Shown piece by piece: positions 47,196-58,600 of a DNA stretch of 64,000 nucleotides. This DNA is from Trebouxia sp. TZW2008 (lineage: Eukaryota > Chlorophyta > Trebouxiophyceae > Trebouxiales > Trebouxiaceae), in assembly GCA_002118135.1 (NCBI GenBank), contig BDIU01000361.1, positions 62,176 to 126,175 on the forward strand. The letters are read 5' to 3'. The position numbers were made by a program, and so were the translations under genes. A model generated the notes under the pieces. The model was not told the DNA's origin. It ran no database searches and saw only the letters and a list, made by a program, of their open reading frames with translations. Positions within the stretch are counted from its first letter, which is position 1. Each line of letters begins with the position of its first letter.

Positions 47196-50100
47196 ATGGA
47201 AACGCATCTGACCTTTGACAACAGAGACAGGCAGCTCAACCTAGCGTTCAAGGAGAGGTTCGTCACAGACAGCAACTTTGTGCTGAAGGTAACAGGCGGC
47301 GTCAACACCCAGACAGGCAAGCACGCTTCTGCACCGTACGAGCTCCGCCAAGTGTGTCTGAATAGTCCGAGCATGCTCCAACCCCGGCCTGTTTGGCCAT
47401 CGCCTTGTCAGGCACTGAAACATTCCAAGGCTCCCATGCATTGCTACTCGCAGGTGATGTTGAATACCAGGGCTTCCTTGGCAAGTTCTTCAATGCCAAG
47501 CCACGTTCCCGCAGCGGATATGCGCTAGCAGCAGACAAAAAGCAGCTGCGGATCGGGGCAGGTAACATCCCTACTGTCTGTGATTGCAAATCACTCGATG
47601 ATGTTTCAATTCCATCTTCAAGCTTTGGTCTACAGTGACTTGTCTCTGGAACGACTGCTTCGGTCACCAAGGAAATTGTCCTTATGTTGAGTTGTCCTTA
47701 TTGAGAGGTGCCACTACACTCAGAGTACAGTCATTGATTTGCAATTGCATCGTCATGACATCAAGAGTTCCCTTACATCAAGTGCCCTCACAAAGAGAAG
47801 TTACTGTAGACCTCCTACATCCCTTTTCGCTTACTGCTGACAAGTTGCTGCAGAGCTTCACAAGACACAGTTGCTCTTGGGACTTTGCTTTGCTGAGTCA
47901 GCTGAGCATGCATCACACACTGCAACGCAAAGCACACTAAACATTGCAACCTATTGTAGTGTTGCATGGCTGAGAAATCATGCTGCTGTTTGTGCCGCCA
48001 TTACCATTTCCTGTACGCACCTTGAGCACAACCTCTCACAAACAGTGTTGAGCTTTCATTACCTTGAACTGTTGGGTCTTGAGCTTAGCATTTTTGCATT
48101 CTTGAGCATTTGACTGACGACACTGCACGTTATATTGAGGATAAGACTGTCAAGAGATTGCATGTTTCTGGTTTGCAATATGATTCTGCCTCTGAGCAGT
48201 ATCAAGTGGGCTTGGAAGCCAGGAAGACCATTCAACTGAGATTCATCATCATGCTTGTATGTCAAGCATACAACTACAAATATATTATATAGTAATAGTT
48301 AAATATGATTTATATCTATATTAAAGGTAATACAATGCTCTACATCATAGTGTATATAAATATACATAATACAATGTTCTACATTAGATATAGTATCATA
48401 CAACATTGTTAGATTATAAGCATTATAAAGTATGTTTGCCTGGTTCAGGTGTGCATTATGACTCTGCTTCAGAGATGTACCAAGTGGGCCTGACTGCCAG
48501 GAAGAACATACAGCTTGGCAAGGGTGACACCTGGCTGAAACTATCGCAGGACGCCTTGTACAATCCACAGACTCAGAAGGTATGACATCTATAAAAAGTA
48601 TGTTCTGTACATCAAATAAGTATGAGGCTTAGTATTTTGGCTGAAATCATCTCAGGACGCCTTGTACAACTCACAGACTGAGAATATATGAAAAGTATGC
48701 AACATGGCATTTTGTCAACTACCTTTGAAATCATGAACCTTACGTTAACAAAGTCGCTGAGTTGTCTCTGAGCGCCTCATGCAACCCACAGATTCAGAAG
48801 GAACAACAGCTGCACATTCTAGCGTTAGAGCCTGCGGTCGCGTAGCTCAAATATGTAATTTGCACAGAAGCAAAAGGTGACATTTGAAGGTGTAATGCAC
48901 CGACAAATTTGAGAACAAATCAGCTGGGATACAGTCAACCTCTGCTTGACATACTATTCACATCTTGATGCGAGTTTGATTCGACATGCCAAATAATCAC
49001 AATTGCATTCACAAAGCAGCACATGAGTTTGACTGTGCTTTCATGCAAGGCGTTTAGGATGAGGAGTGGCAATTTCACGCAAAGCGACTCTGTTTTTGAG
49101 AAGGCAATTGCGCACACCACAGACATATGTGTTGCATAGATATTCATGCTAACTTGGCGGCTCGACTAGTCTATTGTTCAAAATTACCCACGCCAACCAT
49201 TTTGTTGTCAGCAGTGCATCAGAGTTGCTTGCTTGTATGACTCAGCATCTCCTCATCAAATCACCTTGAATGAACTCCAAAACATTTTATTGTTCCCAGT
49301 TTGACTGACAATTTGCTCACTTTTTCTAAAAGTGACAATTGATTTTTTATGACCCGCCATCCTTGGATGTCAGTATGACTGTGGTTGGGAAAAAAAAGAC
49401 TTTCTCACGAGCCTGTTTGTTGGCTGGTCAGCTGTGACTTACGTCCAAGCTTGCTGCATCATACTGATGGGGCGCTACATCATTCACTCCGCGTGCTAAA
49501 AAGGCTCAGCAAACCCAGCTAGGTTCGTACTTGAGCTACATAACATGGCTCAAGCCGTTGTTGCCATTCAGCATATCAAGCCTTCTTTTTCTCACGTGCT
49601 AACAGAGCTGAATTCTGTGTTTGCAGCCCTCCGGCATAGGCTCAGCGCAAGTGAGCAAGTCCTTTTTCAACTTCACTGACACGCAAGACGTGAGGGCCTC
49701 AGTTGGATGCAACGCCTTCATCAATCACAGAGGAGACATTGTCACGGTGAGTAATCAACAGTAACCATGACAAATTGCACATGACCTTCAGTCAGATGCA
49801 ATGCCTTCATCAATCACAGAGGAGATATTGCCACGGTGAGTGATCAATAGTAACAATGACAAATTGCACATGAACTTCAGTTGGATGCAACGCCTTCATC
49901 AATCACAGAGGAGATATTGTCACGGTGAGGAATCAGTAGTAACAATGACAAATTGCACATGAACTTCACTTGGGTGCAATGCCTTCATCAATCACAGAGG
50001 AAACATTGTCGCAGTGAGCAAATTATTATGATGATGACAAACTGTATGCAAACTTCCTTGGGTTGCAACGCCTCCTGTCACAGAAGAGACAATGTCATGG

Positions 50101-50956
50101 TGAGCAATAAACATTGATAATGACAAATTGCCCATACACTGCGGTCAGCTGGAATGCAGCTGTCAATTGTAGGGGCAATAATGTCACCGTGGGCAATCAT
50201 CCATATTTGTCACAAGGTTAGTGCAATGGCCCTTCGTTTGTTGTTTTCCCAAGAGACGGCCTTGTCATAATCAACGTTGTGTACAGTCCAGCGCGAATGC
50301 TTGGTGTCAATGGCACAGAATGTAGCTCGCCAAATTCGTGGTTGTAAGGGTAGTGGCCATGGGTTAAGGTCCAGAGCAGTTGTATAGGCATTGCCTAATT
50401 TTGCAATAATGCATGCAAGCGCTCGTCCACATGCTTTCAGCTTTTTGCTTGAGGCGTGCTCACTTGAGATGGTGCATGCTGTCATGACCTTTGCAGGGCA
50501 TGCAGTTTACCATGTACAATGTCTTGACGAGGCTTCATCAATTGCTACGAGAAAGCATACTGCATATAGAGTTGCATATAGTGTTGCATTGTGCCTCATA
50601 GCTGAAAGTGCTTGTGAGAGCCATGCTGCCGAATCTGCAAGGCATGTCTCATAAACCTGTTGTGCTTGCGATGCATACCTTTGCCTGCATTTGCAAAGTC
50701 TCTTGCCGGCACCTGTGTCTACCACTTGTGGCTCCATTGTGGTTGCATATGTTTGTGCATTCTCAAAAGGTGTCTGCAGATATGATATCCCATGAATGCT
50801 GCGCTCTGGTCAGGATTTGCTGCGGTTGCGCCATTTCCTTTCGTGCAGAATGTATGTGTTGTGATCTTGCAGGCTCCTTTTGCACAAATCCGGGAGAACA
50901 ATTGGTCCTTGAACACAGACCTCAAAGGAAACTGGAGCATCAGATACGACCTTTGA
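47196..50956 (+). CDS. OEP21: Chloroplast outer-envelope anion channel OEP21
   Basis: Exons 47196-47351, 47471-47561, 48449-48579, 49627-49746 and 50873-50956 join in frame to 193 residues; plant OEP21 is about 177. The start [20 protein letters not shown] and [11 protein letters not shown] match the OEP21 N-terminus, and [11 protein letters not shown] plus the end [20 protein letters not shown] match its C-terminus almost residue for residue. OEP21 is a beta-barrel anion channel for phosphorylated sugars in the outer envelope. It has no cleavable transit peptide, as expected here. The acceptor of exon 2 could alternatively lie at 47453. Introns hold a MITE, an AT-rich island and half-exon copies. 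Confidence 0.9.
47633..47806 (-). mobile_element. MITE-like element, copy C (174 bp)
   Basis: It has the same length as copy A and is inserted in the opposite orientation, flanked by TA on both sides. Read in reverse complement it begins CAGTAACTTCTCTTTGT and follows copy A through GATGTAAGG, ATAAGGACAA and the GCAGTCGTT end. It lies in OEP21 intron 2. Confidence 0.85.
48148..48245 (+). repeat. 5' half-copy of OEP21 exon 48449-48579
   Basis: It repeats [20 protein letters not shown] of the exon and then ends in AT-rich DNA before the GKGDTWLKL half. Confidence 0.8.
48250..48435. repeat. AT-rich island in OEP21 intron 2
   Basis: This run of about 185 bases consists mostly of A and T, with repeated TACAATG-TCTACAT words (near 48331 and 48370) and many TATA runs. 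It differs sharply from the rest of the window. It could be organelle-derived or a decayed insertion. Confidence 0.6.
48630..48810 (+). repeat. 3' half-copies of OEP21 exon 48449-48579
   Basis: Copies near 48635-48692 ([11 protein letters not shown]) and 48755-48805 repeat the exon end after the intact exon, without its 5' half. Confidence 0.7.
49785..50105 (+). repeat. Four 3' half-copies of OEP21 exon 49627-49746
   Basis: Copies near 49790-49836, 49880-49927, 49970-50020 and 50055-50100 repeat [15 protein letters not shown] with the GTGAG donor and the following ACAATGACAAATTGCACATG intron start, about 90 bases apart. They grow more diverged with distance from the intact exon. Confidence 0.85.
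50210..50737 (-). other. Minus-strand open-frame relic in OEP21 intron 4
   Basis: Two adjoining open frames (50507-50737 and 50210-50485) read through Cys/His-containing peptide such as [16 protein letters not shown] and [15 protein letters not shown]. The second overlaps the same unit in another frame. They could be a fragment of an inserted gene or transposon. I do not recognise it. Confidence 0.3.
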
Positions 50957-51880
50957 TGGCAGCTCATTTGCCGCAGACCGACTGTTGACACCAATACTGC
51001 ACATGAAATAAACAGCCTCAAGGGCAGAAGGATAGATGCCGGCTGCTCAGCAACTCAGCTTGCAGGGATGGTTGTCAAAAGACAAAGTGCACAGTTGCTA
51101 CCAGCAATGCAAGAAAAGAAAAGAAAAAAGAAAAGTCTATGCCGTTAGGCGTCATAACGGGAGCCTCTGTCTGAAGACGCAGCCCAGGATATCAACATTG
51201 CAACCTATGGCACACATTGTTATACGTGCTGGCCATTGGTAGGATGTGCATCAGTGCTGCAACTGTTGCTTTGGCACAGATGTGCCAAATGCGATTGATA
51301 TATTGCTAGATCATTGCTCAGGCGCCAACTTTTTGTTGACCAACTGCTGGTGTCTCTGGCATCAACCCAGGCTCCGTGGTATCACAGCATTCAAGCAATT
51401 AGCTGTGTGTATCGTATTGCTGGCTTTTGAGGACTAGCTGCAAAGGTGCAGGAACTGTGATGCTCAGAACATGTGACACTTGCAATACACAATGATTGCA
51501 GAGAGCTTTGCCCTCAATGAATCATCATTGATCATTCTGACAGGCATCACTGCCGCTGCAGAGGCAGTACATGTGCAGGCAATTGATAATCTGCCAGAAG
51601 ACAGAGCTTCACCTGTGTCCCCTTGCCCCAATCAGAGTCATCACTGTATTTGATGCAGCACTGCAAATGCCTGAGCAAAATCCTTGATTTTCATGCATTT
51701 AAATTTTCAAAACCCTTTATTCAGACAGAAAAGGGTGGCAAATACGTGGCTGCTGAAAGAGTAATGAATGTACTTAACGCAGTTCTTCAAACCATTTGCA
51801 CCTGATCAGTAACTAGAGAGCCAGGCACAGCACATCTTTGAATCCTGATGGTGCAGTGCGTAATCAAACCATAAGTCATG
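50957..51880. other. Gap between OEP21 and cupin gene 3' ends
   Basis: A short AAAAGAAAAGAAA run lies near 51113-51136. Short open frames look random and no exon was identified. Confidence 0.4.
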
Positions 51881-51884
51881 ACAA

Positions 51885-52080
51885 AGTCACTCACTGTACT
51901 CAATACAGAAAAGCTGAGTCAGTATGAGAGAGTACATAGTGGGTGATGCCACTGTCCTTACTGAAACTTGATATAGAAAGGCTGAACCTTGCTAAGGAAG
52001 CGAAATCCTGGTGCCAGTGCATGCTTGATCACAATCTACACAGGGCACAAACAGTGCTGAAAGCCGGATGTCAGTACACT
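51885..52080 (-). repeat. 3' copies of the cupin terminal exon end
   Basis: Segments near 51945-52080 and 51885-51945 repeat the VIK-x-A-x-AP-x-LRFL..HPFY end of exon 52106-52398 and its sequence past the stop. They lie downstream of the true stop. Confidence 0.65.
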
Positions 52081-52105
52081 CAACAGTATCATATTCTTAA
52101 CAGTA

Positions 52106-54165
52106 TCAGCCGCTGTATTGAACATAGAAAGGGTGGGCCAGTCTAAGAAAGCGCAGCGTTGGAGCAACTGCCTGTTTTATCACATTCCACACAGGCAAAG
52201 GCACTGCAGACAGCCGGATGTCAGTATATACAAAGAGCATGATTGCTCTGAGAGGGTTCAGTTTACTCAAGCTACCAGCATCATGCCCCATGCCACAGAA
52301 ATTCCTGAAGAAGAGTTCAGACTCCCCGGACGGCCTTTCTGTGAGAATGACTTCCAAGTCTGTGCCATCACCAGCATTCCAAAAAGTATGGTGCACACCT
52401 GCAACACACACACACACACACACACACACATGTTTACTTTGTTTGTCTACATAGTTGGTAGCTGTGCATAGACAAACTGCAAGTGTTCAATGCATCAGAG
52501 CTCCATGACATTGACACTGCAAGTATGCTAATGGCCTACACATTTGGCATGCAAGCAATGCTATCTCCAATCATACTAGCTACTGATGTTGCAGATGCAC
52601 CTTTTGACATGGCTGCATGGATACAAGCTGCAGCTCTAATGACAAATCCAAACAAATCCAACTCCAGACAATTACTTCTGTAGGCTGTTGCCGTTATGAG
52701 AGAGAATCAGCTCATAGTCGAGCTTTTGTTGAGCTCAAAGCAGCTCGTTCCTGCTGCAGGCATGATGCAGGCAGAACATAGCAAGGACTATGCTGCCGTA
52801 AAGTCACTCAGCATCATCATCACTTGCTAGTGAGGTTCTGCAACCCCGCCAGGAATTACAGAAGCAATGAAGTGCCATCAAATGACAATGAATTATTGCA
52901 TTGGGGTATGCCTGCATATTTATTGGCGAACAAATTATTGCAGGCATAGCGTAACAAAAGATACACCACACCGCATCACTACATTAGGGTACAACTGCAT
53001 ACCTACAGGGAAGCAGACCTGGTCCCCAAACTCCCGCACGTCTTCTACACCGTCAGAAACAGAGCCTAACCTGCATTGGTATTCAACTGGGTGAACATTT
53101 GATGACCTCAATGCATGCCAAAACACAGTAACTTGCGACAGGGCAGTTGCTGTGCTCAGATGTGCATTGAGCTTGATTGGCATCTGCTCGCTCTGTTGTG
53201 TAACACATGTTGCTTTCACAAAAGCATTGACTGTTTATGTGCTTGCCGATGTTGAGCAGCCTTGACCAAGGTGTAACACATGACACCATGCAAGCTGAGC
53301 GTGTTGGTTTACAAGGTCATTGCCTGTGCACATTCATGACCTCAGCATTACACATCATTTGCTGACATTCCCTTGCCAGACATACAAGAGGCAACGTTCA
53401 GCTGCAACAGCAACAGAGGGGTTGCCTGTACCTGCCCGCTACAACTTCAAAGCACTCTGTGTGGTGATCATGCACGTGCAAGGGAGGTGAAGCATCCTTG
53501 CTCTTGTAAGCACCTGTGATCACACCATGATTGTGTTGGCCTACTTTTTCAGTGCTGTAAAGACAAGTGACATTGTTGCTTTTGTAAGCATTTGTGATAC
53601 CATGCTGATATTATCAGCACACTGTGTCAGCATGGTGGGGAGATAAGACAATTTTGCTCTTGAAAGAGAATGAGATCACCACGATGCCTTCGGCATACTG
53701 TGGCAATGCTGTAGACACCAGATACATTATTGCTTTTGTAAGCACTTGTGATGGTACCATGATGCTTTTGGCTTACTGTGCCAACATTGTCAGGAGATGC
53801 AATATTGTTGCCCTTCAACTGTGAGACCAACGCGAATGCAAGTACCCAAGTGCAACAATGCTGCAGCCTTTGGCATTTCAGCTTTTTGCACACAGGGCAA
53901 CCTGTGCACGACTGTTAGGCTACACACTGCAGCCGTGATGTCGCTGCTGGAAAAACTGCAGATCATGACCACAGGCTTGCTGATGATCATGCAGCAGCCA
54001 GAAAGGTACTGAGGCAGAGTTGTTGTCAATGATTGCAATGGCATTTGCAATACAGAAACGACTGCCATGAACCTCTGTGACATACCTGGCGTACCAGACT
54101 CAGAATAGAAGTGGGCCTGAAAGTACTCCTTGTTCGTGTCCCCTGCTGTCTTGAGGATTGTGAGC
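52106..54165 (-). CDS. Cupin-fold protein (N-terminus unresolved)
   Basis: Exons 54086-54165, 53432-53513, 53003-53070 and 52106-52398 join in frame to about 174 residues, preceded by at least one exon I could not place. The first exon listed reads LTILKTAGDTNKEYFQ. The metal-binding cupin motif 1 is LHVHDHHTECFEVVAG, with HxH and a Glu. Motif 2, GDQVCFPVGVHHTFWN, fits G-x5-P-x-G-x2-H-x3-N exactly. A longer C-terminus follows (FFRNFCGM, LFVYTDIRL, PLPVW). The substrate is unknown; small cupins of this kind include dioxygenases, isomerases and binding proteins. The acceptor of the last exon directly follows a (TG)13 tract. Confidence 0.8.
52405..52430 (+). repeat. (CA)13 microsatellite next to a splice acceptor
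   Basis: There are thirteen CA units. On the cupin gene strand this is (TG)13 followed by TTGCAG, so it occupies the place of the polypyrimidine tract of the last intron. Confidence 0.9.
53565..53835 (-). repeat. 5' half-copies of cupin exon 53432-53513
   Basis: Three or more units of about 80-90 bases repeat the exon's acceptor side (TCACAAGTGCTTACAAAAGC type, GTGCTTACAAGAGC in the true exon). They lie upstream of the intact exon and lack the HVHDHH part. Confidence 0.65.
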
Positions 54166-55640
54166 CTGCAATCACAGCTTCCAGCTGCATATCGCTTGCA
54201 ATTTGCCGGCCGGTACGGAGCTCAGCGTGTTTTGTGTCGAATTCGAGCAAGGCATGCCTCAACCGTAGCAATAGACAACTAGCCAGACAGGCAGTGTGAC
54301 CTCGAGTGATCTCCACAAGGCAGAGATTTGGTCGTAGAGAAGACAGTTCTAGCTGAGCTGCTGAATCTGGACAAGATCACCGCGCTCGCGAGGCCTAGGA
54401 AAGTCACAGCCGATAGAGTTCTGCGTCGAGAAACGCGCGGGGTTGTCGACATTCGACTTTCAACCGAACGCGATCTGCGGCGAGCTGCACAAGACCTGGT
54501 CTGCAGCTATGTCGTTCTGCAGGATCGAATCGCTGGCGACAACAGGCAACAATGCTGTGCAGCCCATATCTGTCTGACTAAGGCAATTTTAGATGTTCAG
54601 AAGCTGAGGCAGCAGCTGGTGTTTCACTGACGCGCAGCTGCCTTGCTCTTCTTCCTCTCCAAGAATAAGAGCAGCTTGCAGGGCAATGCAGGCTGAACTG
54701 ATGGAATGACCGAGTCTCATGTACCAGCTGTAATGCGCTTCACTGCTTGCGACCATTGACATGTGTGTTTGTATACTTTGCAAGAGGTGTTTGCTGCTGT
54801 GATGCTGATGACAACGAGACTAAACTTGCAGATGCTGTAAAGCTCATTGCGCACTCTTTATAGCTTGACTCGGACACTCACAAAGCATTCTCAATGTGGT
54901 ATTGACAGCTGCATGCATGACAGACACTTACAATGCAAGCGCATGCATTGCGCATGGCATGATCAGGCGTATTCCACAGCCAATAAACAACCTGGCACCC
55001 AATGTTTTCTCTGAAATTCATAGCTCAATGTGATGTGTATGCATGGCAATTGCACAAGAGCATATGTAGCATTGTCCATGTCAGCCACCATCAATGCACC
55101 GACATCGGCATGTGAGTCAGCCCTAGCAATGTGACATGCATGACACGTTCAGGGAGAGCTGGGCATGACATCAGCTCTAGATCTGTGTTTCTTGTATTAC
55201 CTTGACATGCGCAACATGAGACACTTGGTGGTGCAATGCTGGCGCTCCCCAAGGACCATAAGCAAATTTCTCAGTGTACACACCCTTTGAGTCATGCCAA
55301 AGTGCAAAGCATATCAGTGACTAAGTCAGCTGTATGCTGTAGCAATCAGTCAGGCATTACCATGCTGTGAACAAAGCAGGCATTTTACTGTTAATTCATT
55401 GTTGTGTACCTTTTCAATAGCTGTGTCTTTCTTCCTCAAGGAAGAGCTTTGTATAATTGTCAAAGGCTGCTGTTGTTGGTCTTGCCGTGCTTTCGTGATC
55501 TGCTTGGTCCGTGAGGTCATGAAAGGGCTTTATGTATGTGGAAAAAAATGTCTCTCTTGTGATGTCTCAGTTGCTGACCAGCTGCTCATCAGTTGCTCAC
55601 CAACTGCTCATCAGCTGTTAAGCAGCTGCTCACCAGTTGC
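54166..55640. other. Gap upstream of the cupin exons and downstream of the dehydrogenase
   Basis: It should contain the missing cupin first exon. A minus-strand open frame at 54166-54316 (LLEFDTKHAELRTGRQIAS) is open but does not join exon 54086-54165 in phase. A plus-strand frame (54328-54630) shows no recognisable family. Near 55565-55655 the sequence has about eight degenerate repeats of AG-[CT]-TGCTCA-[CT]-C. Confidence 0.45.
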
Positions 55641-55655
55641 TCACCAGCTGAACAT
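55565..55655. repeat. Short tandem repeat at the dehydrogenase 3' end
   Basis: About eight degenerate 10-11 base units of the form CAGCTGCTCACC or CAGTTGCTCACC run up to and across the stop codon region of the dehydrogenase (stop at 55641-55643). Confidence 0.75.
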
Positions 55656-58600
55656 GACTTTTATGGCGCCACTTTTGACACGGTCTGCCGCTAATTCAAA
55701 CCCTTTCAGGATGTCTTGTTCTGAGAAGCCCAGTCTGTGAGTGATCAAAGGCTCTGTTTGAATCTTGCCTTCCTCCAATAGCCTCAAACACATGGGCCAC
55801 TGCATTCGTTACACATGAGTGATGATAGTAGCAACAGGCAACCATACGAGTCAGCACAATGGTTGATTATGCATTCCTCCAATCGCCTTATACACATGGG
55901 CCATTGCAATTACTCATATCAAATGCGGGAGTGGTAATTGGCAAGCATAAATTTCCAGCACAAGTGCTGATTGTGCCTCCATGGTTGGCTTCAAGCCCAT
56001 GTGCTACAATGCAATACATGGGTGACGAACATAGCGATTGGCAATCATACAATTTCAGCTTGATTGCTGATTGTGCTCTTTGTCAGCCGCAAACATATGG
56101 GCTACTGCATCAACGCCATATGAGACATGGAATTACATTTTAGCAATGACTCATGTCAGCACAGTTGCTGGTTGTGCCCTTGTTGACAGCCTGGAGTACA
56201 CCTGGCATTGCATTCACATCATATCAGTCATAACACAAACTCCATTTTTACATATTCGAGCACAGCAGTACATACCGTGTTGGTGTAGAGCCAGCTGCCA
56301 GTAAAGTCCATCTTTTTGAACTGCATGGTAGCTGCATGGTAGCTGTATGGTAGCTGCATGGTAGCTGCATGGTAGGTGCACAGCACCTGGTGGGCACCTG
56401 CTAACTATCTGTGCAGCCTACAAATTCAACACTTGAGACGCCTCTGGACTATACAGTGAATTCACTAGAACATGACATGCACTCACCGTGTTGGTGTAGA
56501 GCCAACTGCCAGTGAAGTCTATTTCCTTGAAGACCACTTGCATCGTGGGTGTGCAACAGTTGCCCTGACCGTCCAAGCCAACTTGCACCACTTTGCCACC
56601 TGGAGTCACTGCCTCCAATGCAGTCTGCAACATCACACGCTATGTAGACTGTTCACTAGGATTGGGTCTATTTGGAGTGTTCAGGTCATAAAGGCGACCT
56701 CCAAACGGACAAAAGTACTTTGCCACCCGTTACAAGTGCCTCAAAGGCAGTCTGAAACAACAAAACCCTCACAGACAGGCGCAGCTCTTCCCTTGGCTGT
56801 CCAACCCAATTTGCAGCACTTCGCCACCCGCCGCAACTGACTCAAAGCGGTCTGCAAACACTCACTTCACATACATCAACGAATCTAAGATTTGAAAGTC
56901 GCTAGCATGAGAGTATCTGCTATAAATTGACCAGTTTGCCACCCGGAGCAAGTGCCTCAAGAGCAGTCTGCAAAACCACACTTCACATACATCACTAAAG
57001 TAAAGGTTCAAAAGTCACTGGCATGAGAGTATCTGCGATAAATTGACCTGTTTGCCACACTCGGAGCAACTGCCTCAAGAGCGGTCTGCAAAACCACACT
57101 TGACATACATTGCCAAAGTAAAGGTTCGCAAGTCACTGGCATGAGAGTATCTGCAATAGATTGACTAGTTTGCTATCAGGTGTGACTGCTTCAACACTGG
57201 TGTGCAAGCATACACTTCACATACATCAACAACATCAACAAAGACAAGATTTGAAAGTCACTGGCATGGGAGTTTCTGCGATGGATCGACCAGGTTGCCA
57301 TCAGGCACGACTGCTTCAACTTTGGTCTCCAAACACACACTGCAAATGTATTGACAATCACCAGTCACTGAAACTGCCTCAGACGTAGCTTTCAACAACA
57401 CAATCCCTGTTGCCTGGTCACTAAGACCTTGCCTGTTTGGGGCACCTGATACAAACATGTCGACTCTAAATGCATATACCACTTTGCCGCCAGGCGCAAC
57501 TGACTCAAATGCAGGCTGCAGCAATGCACTTCTTATTGAGATGGTCTAGGGAAAGTGGTCAGAATGTTTTGAAGATTTTGAGTGCTGTTGATGCTAACAC
57601 GGTCACTGTTTTCGAGAACATGGTCAGTCTTGTTGAATGTTTTGAGTGCAGTTGATGCCAAATAGTATGTGCATGATGATGTGCCTTGTTTGAAACCACA
57701 GGTAGGGAAACTCACTGTGATGGCATCGCTCGCATACATGCAGTGTATGACAATCTTTGGACCAGTAAAAAGTATTTTTGAGGTTGAACTGCAGAGTCCC
57801 TGCGAAGCTTTGCAGTAAACAAAGCATGCTGTAGTTTGTTTGCATGCAGAAAAGGGTGCACTCACTGTAATGGTAGTGCTCACACCCACGCAGTGTTTGA
57901 CAATGTCTGGGCCTCTAGCAAACATATTCAAGACGGACTGTAGAGTCTCTGGGGAGCTCTGGCAGTGAACAGACCACGATGTCTTTTGCTTGCAAGCACA
58001 AGTGAGTGAACTCAAGATGGTGGTATTGCTCACACTGCCCACATTCTGTATCACAAGGGCTTGCTTGCAAGCACAGGCAGGCAGACTTACTGTGATGGTA
58101 TTGCTCACACCCACGCAGTCTACGACATTGTGATTTGCTTGGAGGTACAGCTTGGTCAACTTACAATGATGTCGTTGCTCACAGGGGGACACACTTACTG
58201 TGATGCTATTGCTGACGCCCACGCAGTCTATGACAATGTCTGAGCCTTCAGCAGACAGTTTCAGTGTTGACTGCACTTTCCCTGCTGAGATCTTGACAAT
58301 GGATAGACCACAATACGTTCTGCTTGCAAGCACAAGTGAGCTGAGTCAATGTGATAGTATCGCCCACAGTTACAAAATTTGCAACACAGACGCTTGCTTG
58401 CAAGCAAAGGCAGGGGGACTTACTGTGATGGTGTTGCTGACGCCCACGCAGTCTATGACAATGTCTGGGCCTTCCGGAAAGATCTTCAGTATGGACTGCA
58501 CGGTTTCTGCAGTACTTGTGGTTTTGGACAGATCCAAGGCATGGTGAGCACCCAGGGTGAGTGCTACTGGTAGGTTGGTGGATCTGACATCAGTGATGGC

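Noticed and set aside
54166..54316. First exon of the cupin gene (LLEFDTKHAELRTG)
   Set aside because: It is continuous with the next exon in a different frame and would need an impossibly short intron to join.
57533..58333. 266-codon minus-strand open frame
   Set aside because: It is made of five decayed 3' copies of the SDH exon 58424-58647 plus intron, with repeated VGVSNTIT-like words. The SDH exons join in phase without it.
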